From: Bacillota bacterium
Lineage (GTDB): Bacteria; Bacillota; Clostridia; Christensenellales; Aristaeellaceae
Direction of reading: 5' to 3'
Assembly: GCA_023392515.1 (NCBI GenBank)
Contig: JAEVYX010000068.1
Span: 1 to 27,345, forward strand
Length of the DNA stretch: 27,345 nt
The position numbers were made by a program, and so were the translations under genes. Numbering within the stretch: the first letter of the stretch is position 1; each line of letters begins with the position of its first letter. Positions 15,680 to 23,524 of the stretch are shown piece by piece. Under the pieces are notes generated by a model. That model saw only the letters and a list, made by a program, of their open reading frames with translations, made no database searches and had not been told where the DNA came from.

Positions 15680-16831
15680 ATGCAAGCGTATCTGGACAAT
15701 AGCGCCACCACCAGACCGACAGATCAAGTGATTGGCGCCATGGCGGAGTCTATGCGGGAAGGGTTTTACAATCCCTCCTCCCCCTATGGGCCCGCGCTGC
15801 AGGCGGAGAAAGAGGTGACCGCCTGCCGGGAAGCGGTTGCCGCTTCCTTGGGTGTTTCGGCTGCGGAGGTGGTCTTTACTGCCGGTGGAACCGAAGCGGA
15901 TAACCTAGCCATATTAGGGTATCTGGCATCCTGTAAAAAGCCGGGAAAAGTATTATATACCGCCGTGGAACACCCCGCTGTGGCGGAAAGCTGCAAGGTG
16001 GCGGAGCGGATGGGCCATACGGCAAAAAGTATCCCTGTTTTAACGGACGGCACGGTGGATTTGATGGCTCTTAGGGAGCTGTTGGATGCAAGCGTGCTGC
16101 TTTTGTGCATCATGCAGGTGAATAATGAGACGGGGGCCATCCAGCCTCTGGAGGAGGTCGCCGCGCTGCGGGACAAATTATGCCCGGATGCCATATTGCA
16201 CGTGGATGGTGTACAGGGCTATCTGCGCATTCCTTTGTCCATTCCCAAGCTTGGCATCCAGTCCTATGCATTAAGCGCACACAAGATTCATGGCCCAAAA
16301 GGAGTAGGCGCTTTGGTGTTTCACAAGGATCATAAGGTTGTGCCAAGAATGTGGGGCGGCGGCCAGGAGCGGGGAATACGCTCCGGTACGGAAAATACGC
16401 CTGGGATTGCCGGGTTGCGCTGTGCTGTGGAAAATTATCCAGCAGACGCGGCGGAGCGTATGGGGGAATTGAAAAAACTTCTGTATGAGACGATTACGGA
16501 GCATATCCCCGCGGCCCGGATCAATGGTCCGGCTCTATCCAGCCCATACTCCGCTCCCCATATTTTAAATCTTTCCATTCCACCGGTGCGATCTGAAACC
16601 ATGCTGTATGCCCTTGCCGGACAGGGGGTATATGTGGGTATGGGTTCGGCCTGTTCTTCCCGCAAGCAAAAGATATCCGAAACACTGCGGGCTATGCATG
16701 TGCCAAAGGATGCGGCGGAAAGCGCCATACGCTTTAGCCTTTCCCCCTTTACAACCCGGGAGGAAGTGCTGTATGCCGCCGGTGCGCTGCTCGAGCAATA
16801 TCAGGACTTGTCCAAATACTGCCGAAGGTAA
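15680..16831 (+). CDS. Cysteine desulfurase (NifS/IscS class V aminotransferase fold)
   Basis: A PLP enzyme that takes sulfur from cysteine and carries it as a persulfide. It has 383 residues. It opens with AYLDNSATTRP, continues with TAGGTEADNLAI and the HVDGVQGYLRI aspartate region, and has PLP lysine K202 in SAHKIHGPKG. Active-site cysteine C325 lies in GSACSSRKQK. The SAHKIHGPKG and GSACSS motifs are of the NifS/IscS group I type. Its direct neighbour is thiI, so the sulfur probably goes to ThiI for 4-thiouridine in tRNA and perhaps the thiamine thiazole, as described for the nifZ-thiI pair in Bacillus. The ribosome site before ATG is weak, but the N-terminus fits. Confidence 0.95.
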   Translation: MQAYLDNSATTRPTDQVIGAMAESMREGFYNPSSPYGPALQAEKEVTACREAVAASLGVSAAEVVFTAGGTEADNLAILGYLASCKKPGKVLYTAVEHPAVAESCKVAERMGHTAKSIPVLTDGTVDLMALRELLDASVLLLCIMQVNNETGAIQPLEEVAALRDKLCPDAILHVDGVQGYLRIPLSIPKLGIQSYALSAHKIHGPKGVGALVFHKDHKVVPRMWGGGQERGIRSGTENTPGIAGLRCAVENYPADAAERMGELKKLLYETITEHIPAARINGPALSSPYSAPHILNLSIPPVRSETMLYALAGQGVYVGMGSACSSRKQKISETLRAMHVPKDAAESAIRFSLSPFTTREEVLYAAGALLEQYQDLSKYCRR

Positions 16832-16864
16832 ACTTTTAAGAAAAGCATGCAAGGAGAAACCCAT

Positions 16865-18010
16865 ATGCGTGAGGTGCTGTTAGTCAAGTTTGGAGAGATT
16901 TATTTAAAGGGACAAAACCGTCCTTACTTTTTGCGTATGCTGGTAGACCGCATCAAGGAAGCGGTTCAAGGTACGGGCGGCCGCGTGTGGCTTCATGACA
17001 GCCGTATATTTGTAAGTGACATGGATGATATGCAATCCTGTATCCAGCGGGTCAGCCATGTGTTCGGCGTTCACTCCCTCTGCCCTGCCATCGAGATGGA
17101 GAAGGGTGATTTTAACGCTCTATGTCAGAAAGCGGCAGAGATGATGGCCGACAAGACTGGCACCTTCAAAGTGGATGCCCGCCGTTCCGACAAGCGCTAT
17201 CCTTTGGACTCACCCGCCATTCACAGGGAGATGGGGGAATACATACTGGAGCATGTACCGGCGCTGAAAGTGGACGTGCACCATCCCAACCATACTTTGC
17301 ATGTAGAAATCCGGGATATGGCATACTTGTACGGGGAGCCTATCCAGGCGGTTGGCGGCATGCCCGTCGGCACAAACGGCAGGGCGACACTTCTTTTATC
17401 CGGCGGCATCGACAGCCCGGTGGCGGGCTATATGATCGCCAAACGCGGGGTTAAAATCAACGCGGTTCACTTTCATTCATACCCCTATACAAGCGACCGT
17501 GCCAAGGAAAAGGTGTTGTCCCTTGCGCGAATCCTCTCCCAGAGCCTGTGCGGCATCAGGGTACATGTGGTACCTTTTACCAGGATTCAGATGGAGATCC
17601 ATGAAAAATGCCCTGAAACCTATACCACCCTCATTATGCGCAGGTTTATGATGCGCATTGCTCAGGAGGTGGCGAATAGGGAACGGGCTCAGGCTTTGAT
17701 TACCGGGGAAAGCATCGGTCAAGTAGCCAGTCAAACCATGGAAGCGCTGCAATGCACCAATGAGGTGGTAGACCTGCCTGTTTTCAGACCTCTGATCGGC
17801 TTTGACAAGCAGGAGATCATTGATGTGGCAAACCGCATCGGCACCTTTGAAACTTCTTCCTTGCCCTATGAGGATTGCTGCACCGTGTTTACACCACGCC
17901 ATCCTGCTACAAAGCCCAAGATGGATATTATCCTAAAGGGAGAAGAGGCGCTGGATGCGGAAAGCCTGATCAAAGAGGCATTGGAAGGCATGGAAATTGT
18001 AGATTTGTGA
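16865..18010 (+). CDS. thiI: tRNA 4-thiouridine synthase / thiamine sulfurtransferase ThiI
   Basis: Adenylates U8 of tRNA and inserts sulfur; the family also serves thiamine thiazole formation in some species. It has 381 residues, the short form that ends without the rhodanese domain present in E. coli ThiI, as in Bacillus. The N-terminal ferredoxin-like part (VLLVKFGEIYLKGQNRPYF) is followed by a THUMP domain (about 60-165). The PP-loop ATPase site SGGIDSP begins at residue 179, and the later GESIGQVASQTMEAL and PLIGFDKQEII are typical. The start is ATG 16865 after AAGGAG (16851-16856); the open frame back to ATG 16847 precedes that ribosome site. Its stop is only 8 bp from the stop of convergent bofA, with no terminator visible. 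Confidence 0.96.
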   Translation: MREVLLVKFGEIYLKGQNRPYFLRMLVDRIKEAVQGTGGRVWLHDSRIFVSDMDDMQSCIQRVSHVFGVHSLCPAIEMEKGDFNALCQKAAEMMADKTGTFKVDARRSDKRYPLDSPAIHREMGEYILEHVPALKVDVHHPNHTLHVEIRDMAYLYGEPIQAVGGMPVGTNGRATLLLSGGIDSPVAGYMIAKRGVKINAVHFHSYPYTSDRAKEKVLSLARILSQSLCGIRVHVVPFTRIQMEIHEKCPETYTTLIMRRFMMRIAQEVANRERAQALITGESIGQVASQTMEALQCTNEVVDLPVFRPLIGFDKQEIIDVANRIGTFETSSLPYEDCCTVFTPRHPATKPKMDIILKGEEALDAESLIKEALEGMEIVDL

Positions 18011-18018
18011 GCCTCTCA

Positions 18019-18282
18019 TCACATTGCCTGTATGACAAGCAATAGTCCTAAACCTGGTACGCCCAGGGTGCCTACGGCCAGTGCCGTCAGAGGATTGATG
18101 CCTAAAAACAACCCAAAGGGAGTGGCAATCAGATTCCATACCGCAAGTACCGCTGCTCCCAGCAAGCCCCGCTCCAACAGCCTCCATGCCGGCTTGAAGG
18201 GAGGGATTTTCATCCCGATCAGATAGATTGCCAGCATCACCGCACCAAGAAAGCCGGTAATGACAAGCCTTTCGACAATCAT
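18019..18282 (-). CDS. bofA: Pro-sigmaK processing inhibitor BofA family protein
   Basis: An 87-residue membrane protein with about two to three hydrophobic segments. The C-terminal GINPLTALAVGTLGVPGLGLLLVIQ is the BofA signature. In B. subtilis, BofA sits in the outer forespore membrane and holds the SpoIVFB protease inactive until the forespore signal arrives. Here spoIVFB and sigK are not in view, so a matching function is inferred from family. GGAGGG lies just upstream of ATG on the minus strand, and a SigE-like promoter is placed right before it. It is the only sporulation-specific gene recognisable apart from the SpoIIIE/FtsK translocase, and it is convergent with thiI. Confidence 0.88.
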   Translation of the reverse strand: MIVERLVITGFLGAVMLAIYLIGMKIPPFKPAWRLLERGLLGAAVLAVWNLIATPFGLFLGINPLTALAVGTLGVPGLGLLLVIQAM

Positions 18283-18307
18283 GGGATCGCCCTCCTTTTT
18301 CTTAGAA

Positions 18308-18336
18308 ATTGTATGCAGGGAAAATGAGAAAGTGAC
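18308..18336 (-). promoter_or_regulatory. SigE-like sporulation promoter of bofA
   Basis: Read on the minus strand: GTCACTT (18336-18330), a 14-bp spacer and CATACAAT (18315-18308). The -10 box matches the known SigE consensus CATACA-x-T exactly; the -35 box is only a partial match. The predicted start falls about 20 bp before the bofA start codon, leaving room for its GGAGGG site. Confidence 0.5.
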
Positions 18337-18381
18337 AGAAAAAAGAACCTGGATTTTGTGAAAAATTTGTCATAAAAATGC

Positions 18382-18410
18382 TTGCAGATTTCCAATAGCC
18401 GTTGTATAAT
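18382..18410 (+). promoter_or_regulatory. SigA-type promoter of the cggR glycolytic operon
   Basis: TTGCAG (18382-18387), a 17-bp spacer and TATAAT (18405-18410). The predicted start (about 18417) falls inside the first half of the CggR-like operator. The cggR start codon is at 18466. Confidence 0.87.
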
Positions 18411-18413
18411 CGT

Positions 18414-18449
18414 GTGGGACGAAAATGGTCAAGTGGGACACTTTAGGCC
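18414..18449 (+). promoter_or_regulatory. Tandem CggR-type operator
   Basis: Two direct repeats of GTGGGAC (18414-18420 and 18433-18439), each followed by six bases and then GGTC or GGCC. The B. subtilis cggR operator is, as I recall, CGGGAC-N6-TGTC repeated at 20 bp; here the period is 19 bp. The position over the transcription start fits autorepression by CggR, released by fructose-1,6-bisphosphate. Confidence 0.7.
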
Positions 18450-18465
18450 CGCCGGAGGGGATGGA

Positions 18466-19515
18466 ATGCAGGCAAATTTTTTGGAACTCATGCAGAAGCT
18501 TGCCCCAGACCTGGCCCGGGAAATGGCCCGGCGAGCACTGGTTTTGGAGCGGATAGCCGCCCTTCAGCCGGTTGGCCGCCGGCAGTTGTCCGCCAGGTTA
18601 AACCTGCCGGAGCGGGAAGTGCGGGCATTGGCAGGCGTCCTCAAAGAGGAAGGATTCATCAACCTGGATGCGGCGGGAATGACGCTGACCCAGGCGGCTG
18701 AATCCGTTCTGCCGGGAGCGAGGGAGTTCAGCCGGGCCATGCGGGGCCTGACCACGCTGGAAACGGCTTTGAGCAAGGCGCTCAATGTACCCCGTGTTTT
18801 TGTGGCAGCAGGCAATGCGGATGAGGAACCCCACGTGCTTCATGATGTGGGCCGGATGGCAGCCCAACATTTGCGGCTGATCCTGCAAAGCGGAGACACC
18901 CTGGCGGTAACCGGGGGCGGAACCATGGCTGAAGTGGCCCGGGCTATGCAGCCATCTTCACCGCTCAATGTGATGGTGGTGCCTGCCAGAGGCGGTATGG
19001 GCCGTACGGTGGAGACACAAGCCAATACCTTGGCGGCGGATATCGCCAGGAGATTGGGAGGCCATCATCGGCTGATGCATCTGCCCGACCATATGGACGC
19101 ATCGGCCATGCAGGAAATGCTAAAGCTTCCTGAAGTCAAGGAGACCATGGAACTTTTGCAGCGGGCGGACGTGATCCTTCACGGCATTGGCCGTGCGGAT
19201 GAGATGGCCAAGCACCGTCATTTGTCTGTCAGCCTTACCCGCAAGCTGCTATCCCAGGGCGCGGTGGCGGAAGCCTTTGGGTACTATTTCGACCGGAAGG
19301 GCAGCTGCCTGTACAATGCCTCCAGTGTGGGGGTGGACTTAGGCAGGCTGAAGCCTAACTGCCTGATGGTGGCGGTGGCGGCTGGAGAACGCAAGGCGGA
19401 GGCCATGATTGCTGTTTTGCGCCATTACCGTCACGAAATGCTGGTGACCGACGAGGGGGCAGCCAGAAGCATTCTTTCTCTTTTGGATATGCAGGAATCA
19501 CCCCCTCAGCAGTAG
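18466..19515 (+). CDS. cggR: Central glycolytic genes regulator CggR (SorC/DeoR family)
   Basis: A DNA-binding repressor that senses glycolytic sugar phosphates. It has 349 residues, the CggR size. An N-terminal helix-turn-helix spans about 25-75 (RIAALQPVGRRQLSARLNLPEREVRALAGVLKEEGFI). It is followed by a sugar-phosphate binding domain of SorC type: DTLAVTGGGTMAEVARAM, MVVPARGGMGRTVETQANTLAADIARRLGG, DVILHGIGRADEMAKHR and a GAVAEAFGYYFD segment. The start at ATG 18466 follows GGAGGGG (18454-18460); the open frame back to 18382 contains the promoter. It lies 49 bp before pgk, in the conserved order for this operon except that gapA is missing. Confidence 0.93.
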   Translation: MQANFLELMQKLAPDLAREMARRALVLERIAALQPVGRRQLSARLNLPEREVRALAGVLKEEGFINLDAAGMTLTQAAESVLPGAREFSRAMRGLTTLETALSKALNVPRVFVAAGNADEEPHVLHDVGRMAAQHLRLILQSGDTLAVTGGGTMAEVARAMQPSSPLNVMVVPARGGMGRTVETQANTLAADIARRLGGHHRLMHLPDHMDASAMQEMLKLPEVKETMELLQRADVILHGIGRADEMAKHRHLSVSLTRKLLSQGAVAEAFGYYFDRKGSCLYNASSVGVDLGRLKPNCLMVAVAAGERKAEAMIAVLRHYRHEMLVTDEGAARSILSLLDMQESPPQQ

Positions 19516-19564
19516 AAGAACTTGGGGATTACCAAAAGCAAATTTCATATAAGGAGTGTGTACC

Positions 19565-20749
19565 ATGGCGAAAAAGACGATTGAGGACATTCAGGTTTCC
19601 GGGAAAAAGGTGCTTGTCCGCTGTGATTTCAACGTACCGCTGGATGAGAACAACATCATTACCGATGAAAACCGTATCCGTGGCGCGTTGCCCACAATCC
19701 GTTATTTGGCAAAAAATGGTGCCAGGGTCATCCTCTGCTCTCATTTGGGGCGGCCCAAGGGCGGCTTTGACATGAAGTATTCCTTAAAGCCCGTTGCAGT
19801 GCGTTTGACGCAGTTGTTGGGCCAGGAAGTCAAGTTGGCAGACGACGTAATCGGCCCCTCTGCCCAGAAACTTGCTTCCGAGCTAAAGGACGGCGACGTG
19901 ATGATTTTGGAAAACGTCCGTTTCCATAAGGAAGAAGAAAAGAACGATCCTGAATTTGCCAAAGCCCTGGCCTCTCTGGCTGAAATCTATGTGAATGATG
20001 CATTTGGTACGGCACACCGGGCTCATGCTTCCACCGAAGGTGTGGCTCACTATCTGCCTGCCGTGGCTGGCTACCTCATCGGCAAAGAATTGTCCATCAT
20101 GGGCAAGGCCCTGGAAAACCCGGAGCGCCCCTTTGTTGCAATCCTGGGCGGTGCCAAGGTTTCCGACAAGATTGGCGTCATCAATAACCTTCTGGAAAAG
20201 GTGGATGTGCTCATTATCGGCGGCGGTATGTCCTACACCTTCCAAAAAGCGCTGGGCGGCCATATTGGCAAATCCCTGCTGGAAGCGGACAAAGTCGAAC
20301 TGGCCAAGGAACTTATGGAGAAGGCCAAGCAAAAGGGCGTGAAGCTGCTCTTGCCCGTGGACAATGAGGCTGGTGACAAGTTCTCCAACGATGCGATGCG
20401 CATCACTGTTCATTCCAAAGAGATTCCCGAGGGATTTGAGGGAATGGATATCGGACCCAAGACCCAGGTGATCTTCGCCAATGAGATTTCTCAGGCCAAG
20501 ACGGTCATTTGGAACGGACCGATGGGCGTGTTCGAATTTGAAAACTTTGCTACCGGAACAAGGGCGATCGCTAAGGCAATGGCTGAGTGTGAAGGCGTGA
20601 CCATCATTGGCGGCGGCGACAGCGCGGCTGCGGTGGAGCAGATGGGCTATGCAGCAAAAATGACACATGTATCCACTGGCGGCGGTGCCTCGCTGGAATA
20701 TCTGGAAGGTAAAGTTCTCCCCGGCGTGGATGCGCTGAACGACAAATAA
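19565..20749 (+). CDS. pgk: Phosphoglycerate kinase
   Basis: Transfers phosphate from 1,3-bisphosphoglycerate to ADP in glycolysis. It has 394 residues. N-terminal signature VLVRCDFNVPLD; substrate-binding HLGRPKG; hinge region LGGAKVSDKIGVI; nucleotide-binding GGGMSYTF; C-terminal GGGDSAAAVEQMGY and STGGGASLEYLEGK. The start at ATG 19565 follows AAGGAG (19551-19556). In B. subtilis gapA stands between cggR and pgk; it does not here. A strong hairpin follows the stop codon before tpiA. Confidence 0.98.
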   Translation: MAKKTIEDIQVSGKKVLVRCDFNVPLDENNIITDENRIRGALPTIRYLAKNGARVILCSHLGRPKGGFDMKYSLKPVAVRLTQLLGQEVKLADDVIGPSAQKLASELKDGDVMILENVRFHKEEEKNDPEFAKALASLAEIYVNDAFGTAHRAHASTEGVAHYLPAVAGYLIGKELSIMGKALENPERPFVAILGGAKVSDKIGVINNLLEKVDVLIIGGGMSYTFQKALGGHIGKSLLEADKVELAKELMEKAKQKGVKLLLPVDNEAGDKFSNDAMRITVHSKEIPEGFEGMDIGPKTQVIFANEISQAKTVIWNGPMGVFEFENFATGTRAIAKAMAECEGVTIIGGGDSAAAVEQMGYAAKMTHVSTGGGASLEYLEGKVLPGVDALNDK

Positions 20750-20756
20750 TTGGGAG

Positions 20757-20783
20757 AACGCCAGGGGCAGAGCCCCTGGCGTT
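20757..20783 (+). terminator. Perfect hairpin between pgk and tpiA (no U-tract)
   Basis: AACGCCAGGGGC (20757-20768), loop AGA and GCCCCTGGCGTT (20772-20783) form a perfect 12-bp GC-rich stem. Only three T residues end it and CCC follows, so it is more likely an RNA stability or processing element that tunes pgk relative to tpiA than a full terminator. Confidence 0.6.
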
Positions 20784-20823
20784 TCCCTGTAACCATTCAT
20801 ATGCAGGAAAGAGGAACAGCAAC

Positions 20824-21576
20824 ATGCGTACTCCAATTATTGCAGGAAACTGGAAGATGAACAAAACCCCGGCGGAAGCCGCACAGCTTGTTGAAGAGTT
20901 AAAACCTTTGGTAAAGGATGCTGCCTGTGACGTGGTCGTCTGCGTGCCTGCGGTTGATTATGCCGCGGTGAAAGAGGCGGCGAAGGGATCGAATATCCAT
21001 TTAGGCGCGCAAAATGTTCATTGGAAGGAATCCGGCGCCTTTACGGGAGAGCTTTCGGCTGATATGCTCAAAGCTTCGGGTGTAGAATATGTGATCATCG
21101 GCCACAGCGAACGGCGGCAGTTTTTTGGGGAAACGGATGCCTCTGTTAATTTGCGGGTAAAAGCAGCGATGGCTGCGGGGTTGAAAGTTATTTTGTGCGT
21201 AGGGGAAATGAAGGCCGAGCGGGAAGCGGGCTACACCGATGCGTTGGTGGAATATCAAACCCTGATTGCATTGACCGGCCTTACCAAAGAACAGGTAGAG
21301 CAGGTTGTTATCGCTTATGAGCCTGTTTGGGCTATCGGCACCGGGCTTGTGGCTACCGATGAACAGGCAAACGAAACCATTGGGGTGATTCGTGCAGCGC
21401 TTGACCGCAAGTATGGGAAAAGCGTGTCAGACAAGGTACGGATCCAGTATGGCGGCAGCATGAATCCGGGCAATGTGAAAGGCCTTATGGTCCAGCCGGA
21501 GATAGACGGCGGCCTGATCGGCGGCGCATCCCTCAAGGCTGCAGATTTCGCTAAAGTGGTCTGTTTTGACAAGTAA
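20824..21576 (+). CDS. tpiA: Triose-phosphate isomerase
   Basis: Interconverts dihydroxyacetone phosphate and glyceraldehyde-3-phosphate. It has 250 residues, standard. Catalytic K11 in GNWKMNK, H94 in IGHSERR, E166 in AYEPVWAIGTG (the latter followed by flexible loop 6), and phosphate-binding QYGGSM near the end. It has an AGGAAAGAGG region 10 bases before ATG. It stands 74 bp after pgk, a gap filled by a hairpin, and 33 bp before gpmI. Confidence 0.98.
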   Translation: MRTPIIAGNWKMNKTPAEAAQLVEELKPLVKDAACDVVVCVPAVDYAAVKEAAKGSNIHLGAQNVHWKESGAFTGELSADMLKASGVEYVIIGHSERRQFFGETDASVNLRVKAAMAAGLKVILCVGEMKAEREAGYTDALVEYQTLIALTGLTKEQVEQVVIAYEPVWAIGTGLVATDEQANETIGVIRAALDRKYGKSVSDKVRIQYGGSMNPGNVKGLMVQPEIDGGLIGGASLKAADFAKVVCFDK

Positions 21577-21609
21577 GCCCAATAGGCATCGGAAAGGATT
21601 TACCAATAC

Positions 21610-23154
21610 ATGAACAAAACCATGACAGCCCTGATCATTATGGATGGTTTTGGCCTGAATCCCGAGCATGAAGGCAATGCCATCTATCAGGCGGGCACAC
21701 CGCATTTGGACAAGCTGATGGCCCAATATCCCCATACGCAACTGGGAGCCAGCGGTATGGATGTAGGTCTGCCGGACGGGCAGATGGGCAACAGTGAAGT
21801 GGGCCATCTGAACATGGGTGCAGGGCGTATAGTTTATCAAGAACTGACCCGTATTACCAAAGACATTCAAGACGGCGTTTTCTTCGAAAAGGAAGCGCTG
21901 GTCTGGGCTATGGATGAAGCCGAAAAAAGCGGCAAAGCATTGCATCTCATGGGCTTGGTCAGCGATGGCGGCGTTCATAGTCATAACACCCATTTGTATG
22001 CCCTGTTGGAAATGGCGAAAAAGCGGGGGCTGAAAAAGGTGTTTGTCCATTGCTTCCTGGACGGGCGGGACGTTCCCCCCACCAGCGGCATCGAATACGT
22101 GCGCGAATTGGATGAAAAGATTCGGGAAATCGGCGTAGGGGAAATTGCCACGGTCATGGGCCGCTATTGGGCCATGGACAGGGATAACCTGTGGGACCGG
22201 GTGAAAAAGGCCTACGACGCCATGGTATTGGGCAAAGGCCAGGCGGAAGCGGAAAACGCCATCCAGGCGGTGGAGCAAAGCTATGCCCTGGGTGAAAATG
22301 ATGAATTTGTCAAGCCCACTGTGGTCTTAAAAAATGGAAAGCCCACCGCAGTGATTTCGCGGGACGATTCCGTGGTGTTCTTCAACTTCCGGCCTGACCG
22401 GGCGCGGCAATTGACCCGCACATTTATACAGCCGGATTTTGATGGCTTTGCCCGGGAGACAGGATATTTTCCTGTGCGCTTTGTGAGCATGACCCAGTAT
22501 GATGAAACCTTTACGGGCCTCAAAATCGTCAACGGCCCGGAGTCCATGGCAAACACGCTGGGTGAATATCTTGCCATCCTTCATAAAACACAGCTTCGTA
22601 TTGCGGAAACCCAAAAGTATGCCCACGTAACCTTCTTTTTCAATGGCGGCGTGGAAAAGCCCAACGATGGGGAAGACCGGGTATTGATCCCTTCCTCCAA
22701 AGTAGCTACTTTTGATATGAAGCCGGAAATGTCCGCTTATGAAGTAACGGAAAAGGCGCTGGAGCTGATCGAGGCGCAAAAATACGATGTGATGATTCTC
22801 AACTTTGCCAACTGCGATATGGTAGGCCATACCGGTATCATGGAAGCTGCTGTGACGGCTGTGAAAACCGTGGATGAATGCGTAGGCAAGGTCGTAGAAG
22901 CTATCTTGAAGAATGGCGGCAGGGTATTTGTAACTGCGGACCATGGCAATGCAGATCAGATGGTGGACCCGGTAACGGGCGAACCTTTTACTGCGCATAC
23001 CACAAATCCTGTACCTTTTATCGCGGTAGGGCCTGAGTTTGTGAGAAAAGCTTTGCGTTCAGGCGGCCGTCTGGCGGATATCGCGCCCACAATGCTGGAT
23101 AGTATGGGCCTTGATGTTCCAAACGAAATGACCGGAAAATCCTTGATCAAATAG
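21610..23154 (+). CDS. gpmI: Cofactor-independent phosphoglycerate mutase
   Basis: Interconverts 3- and 2-phosphoglycerate through a phosphoserine enzyme that needs manganese. It has 514 residues, matching iPGM. The nucleophile is S62 in GQMGNSEVGHLNMGAGR. The metal ligands lie in IIMDGFGL at the start and in FANCDMVGHTG and VTADHGNADQM near the end; the phosphotransferase part includes HCFLDGRDVPPTSG and MGRYWAMDRD. Ribosome site AAAGGAT precedes ATG. It ends the operon: eno is not present, and a strong terminator follows. Confidence 0.98.
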   Translation: MNKTMTALIIMDGFGLNPEHEGNAIYQAGTPHLDKLMAQYPHTQLGASGMDVGLPDGQMGNSEVGHLNMGAGRIVYQELTRITKDIQDGVFFEKEALVWAMDEAEKSGKALHLMGLVSDGGVHSHNTHLYALLEMAKKRGLKKVFVHCFLDGRDVPPTSGIEYVRELDEKIREIGVGEIATVMGRYWAMDRDNLWDRVKKAYDAMVLGKGQAEAENAIQAVEQSYALGENDEFVKPTVVLKNGKPTAVISRDDSVVFFNFRPDRARQLTRTFIQPDFDGFARETGYFPVRFVSMTQYDETFTGLKIVNGPESMANTLGEYLAILHKTQLRIAETQKYAHVTFFFNGGVEKPNDGEDRVLIPSSKVATFDMKPEMSAYEVTEKALELIEAQKYDVMILNFANCDMVGHTGIMEAAVTAVKTVDECVGKVVEAILKNGGRVFVTADHGNADQMVDPVTGEPFTAHTTNPVPFIAVGPEFVRKALRSGGRLADIAPTMLDSMGLDVPNEMTGKSLIK

Positions 23155-23188
23155 TGCTTAAGCTTATATCGGGATGATCTAAATAAGA

Positions 23189-23230
23189 CTGCCTTCCAGT
23201 CATGATTCCATGGCTGGAAGGCAGCTTTTT
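23189..23230 (+). terminator. Intrinsic terminator of the cggR-pgk-tpiA-gpmI operon
   Basis: CTGCCTTCCAG (23189-23199) and CTGGAAGGCAG (23214-23224) form a perfect 11-bp stem with a 14-base loop, followed by C and TTTTT (23226-23230). The flanking sequence in the reverse sense is A/T-rich enough that it may also stop the minus-strand transcript of the 57-residue gene. Confidence 0.9.
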
Positions 23231-23251
23231 GAAAAGGGTATGCCATTTGTG

Positions 23252-23425
23252 TCAATCGTCTCCCTGGGCAAGGTTGTTGGCATAGGTCTGCAAAGAGGCA
23301 AAGGAATTGATATTGTCCGACCGTTGGCGGATAGCCTCCTGAATGTAGCCGGGCAGAGAAGAATAAAAGGATGCGGCCTTTGGATCGGCGGCCAACAGAT
23401 AGCTTAAACCGGGATACTTTTTCAT
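23252..23425 (-). CDS. 57-residue conserved-looking small protein
   Basis: A short minus-strand gene. Translation reads MKKYPGLSYLLAADPKAASF, then YSSLPGYIQEAIRQRSDNIN, then SFASLQTYANNLAQGDD. GGAGGTGG stands at a proper distance before ATG (complement of 23430-23437), and the codon use and acidic C-terminus look genuine. I recall short Clostridia proteins of this shape (a LPDYIQ-like helix, NSFESLQ-YA-NL and GDD at the end), but I cannot verify any match, and no function is known to me. There is no membrane segment or signal peptide; it should be a cytoplasmic helical protein. It lies between the glycolytic terminator and the divergent zinc-ribbon gene. Confidence 0.75.
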   Translation of the reverse strand: MKKYPGLSYLLAADPKAASFYSSLPGYIQEAIRQRSDNINSFASLQTYANNLAQGDD

Positions 23426-23524
23426 CCATCCACCTCCATGTTTTGCCGAAAAAATTCGGCTGTCTTCTGTAGGTTTTTACAAGGTGCATGGCTTTATGCA
23501 AAACTCATAAAATCCATGAACGCC

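Noticed and set aside
18382..18465. Upstream extension of cggR
   Set aside because: The extra 28 codons cover the promoter and operator; a good ribosome site precedes ATG 18466.
19883..20836. Long minus-strand open frame (317 codons) opposite pgk
   Set aside because: It mirrors the pgk codon pattern, has no family motif and starts inside the tpiA end.
23210..23407. Plus-strand 65-codon frame after gpmI
   Set aside because: It starts inside the terminator hairpin and lies opposite the better supported 57-residue minus-strand gene.
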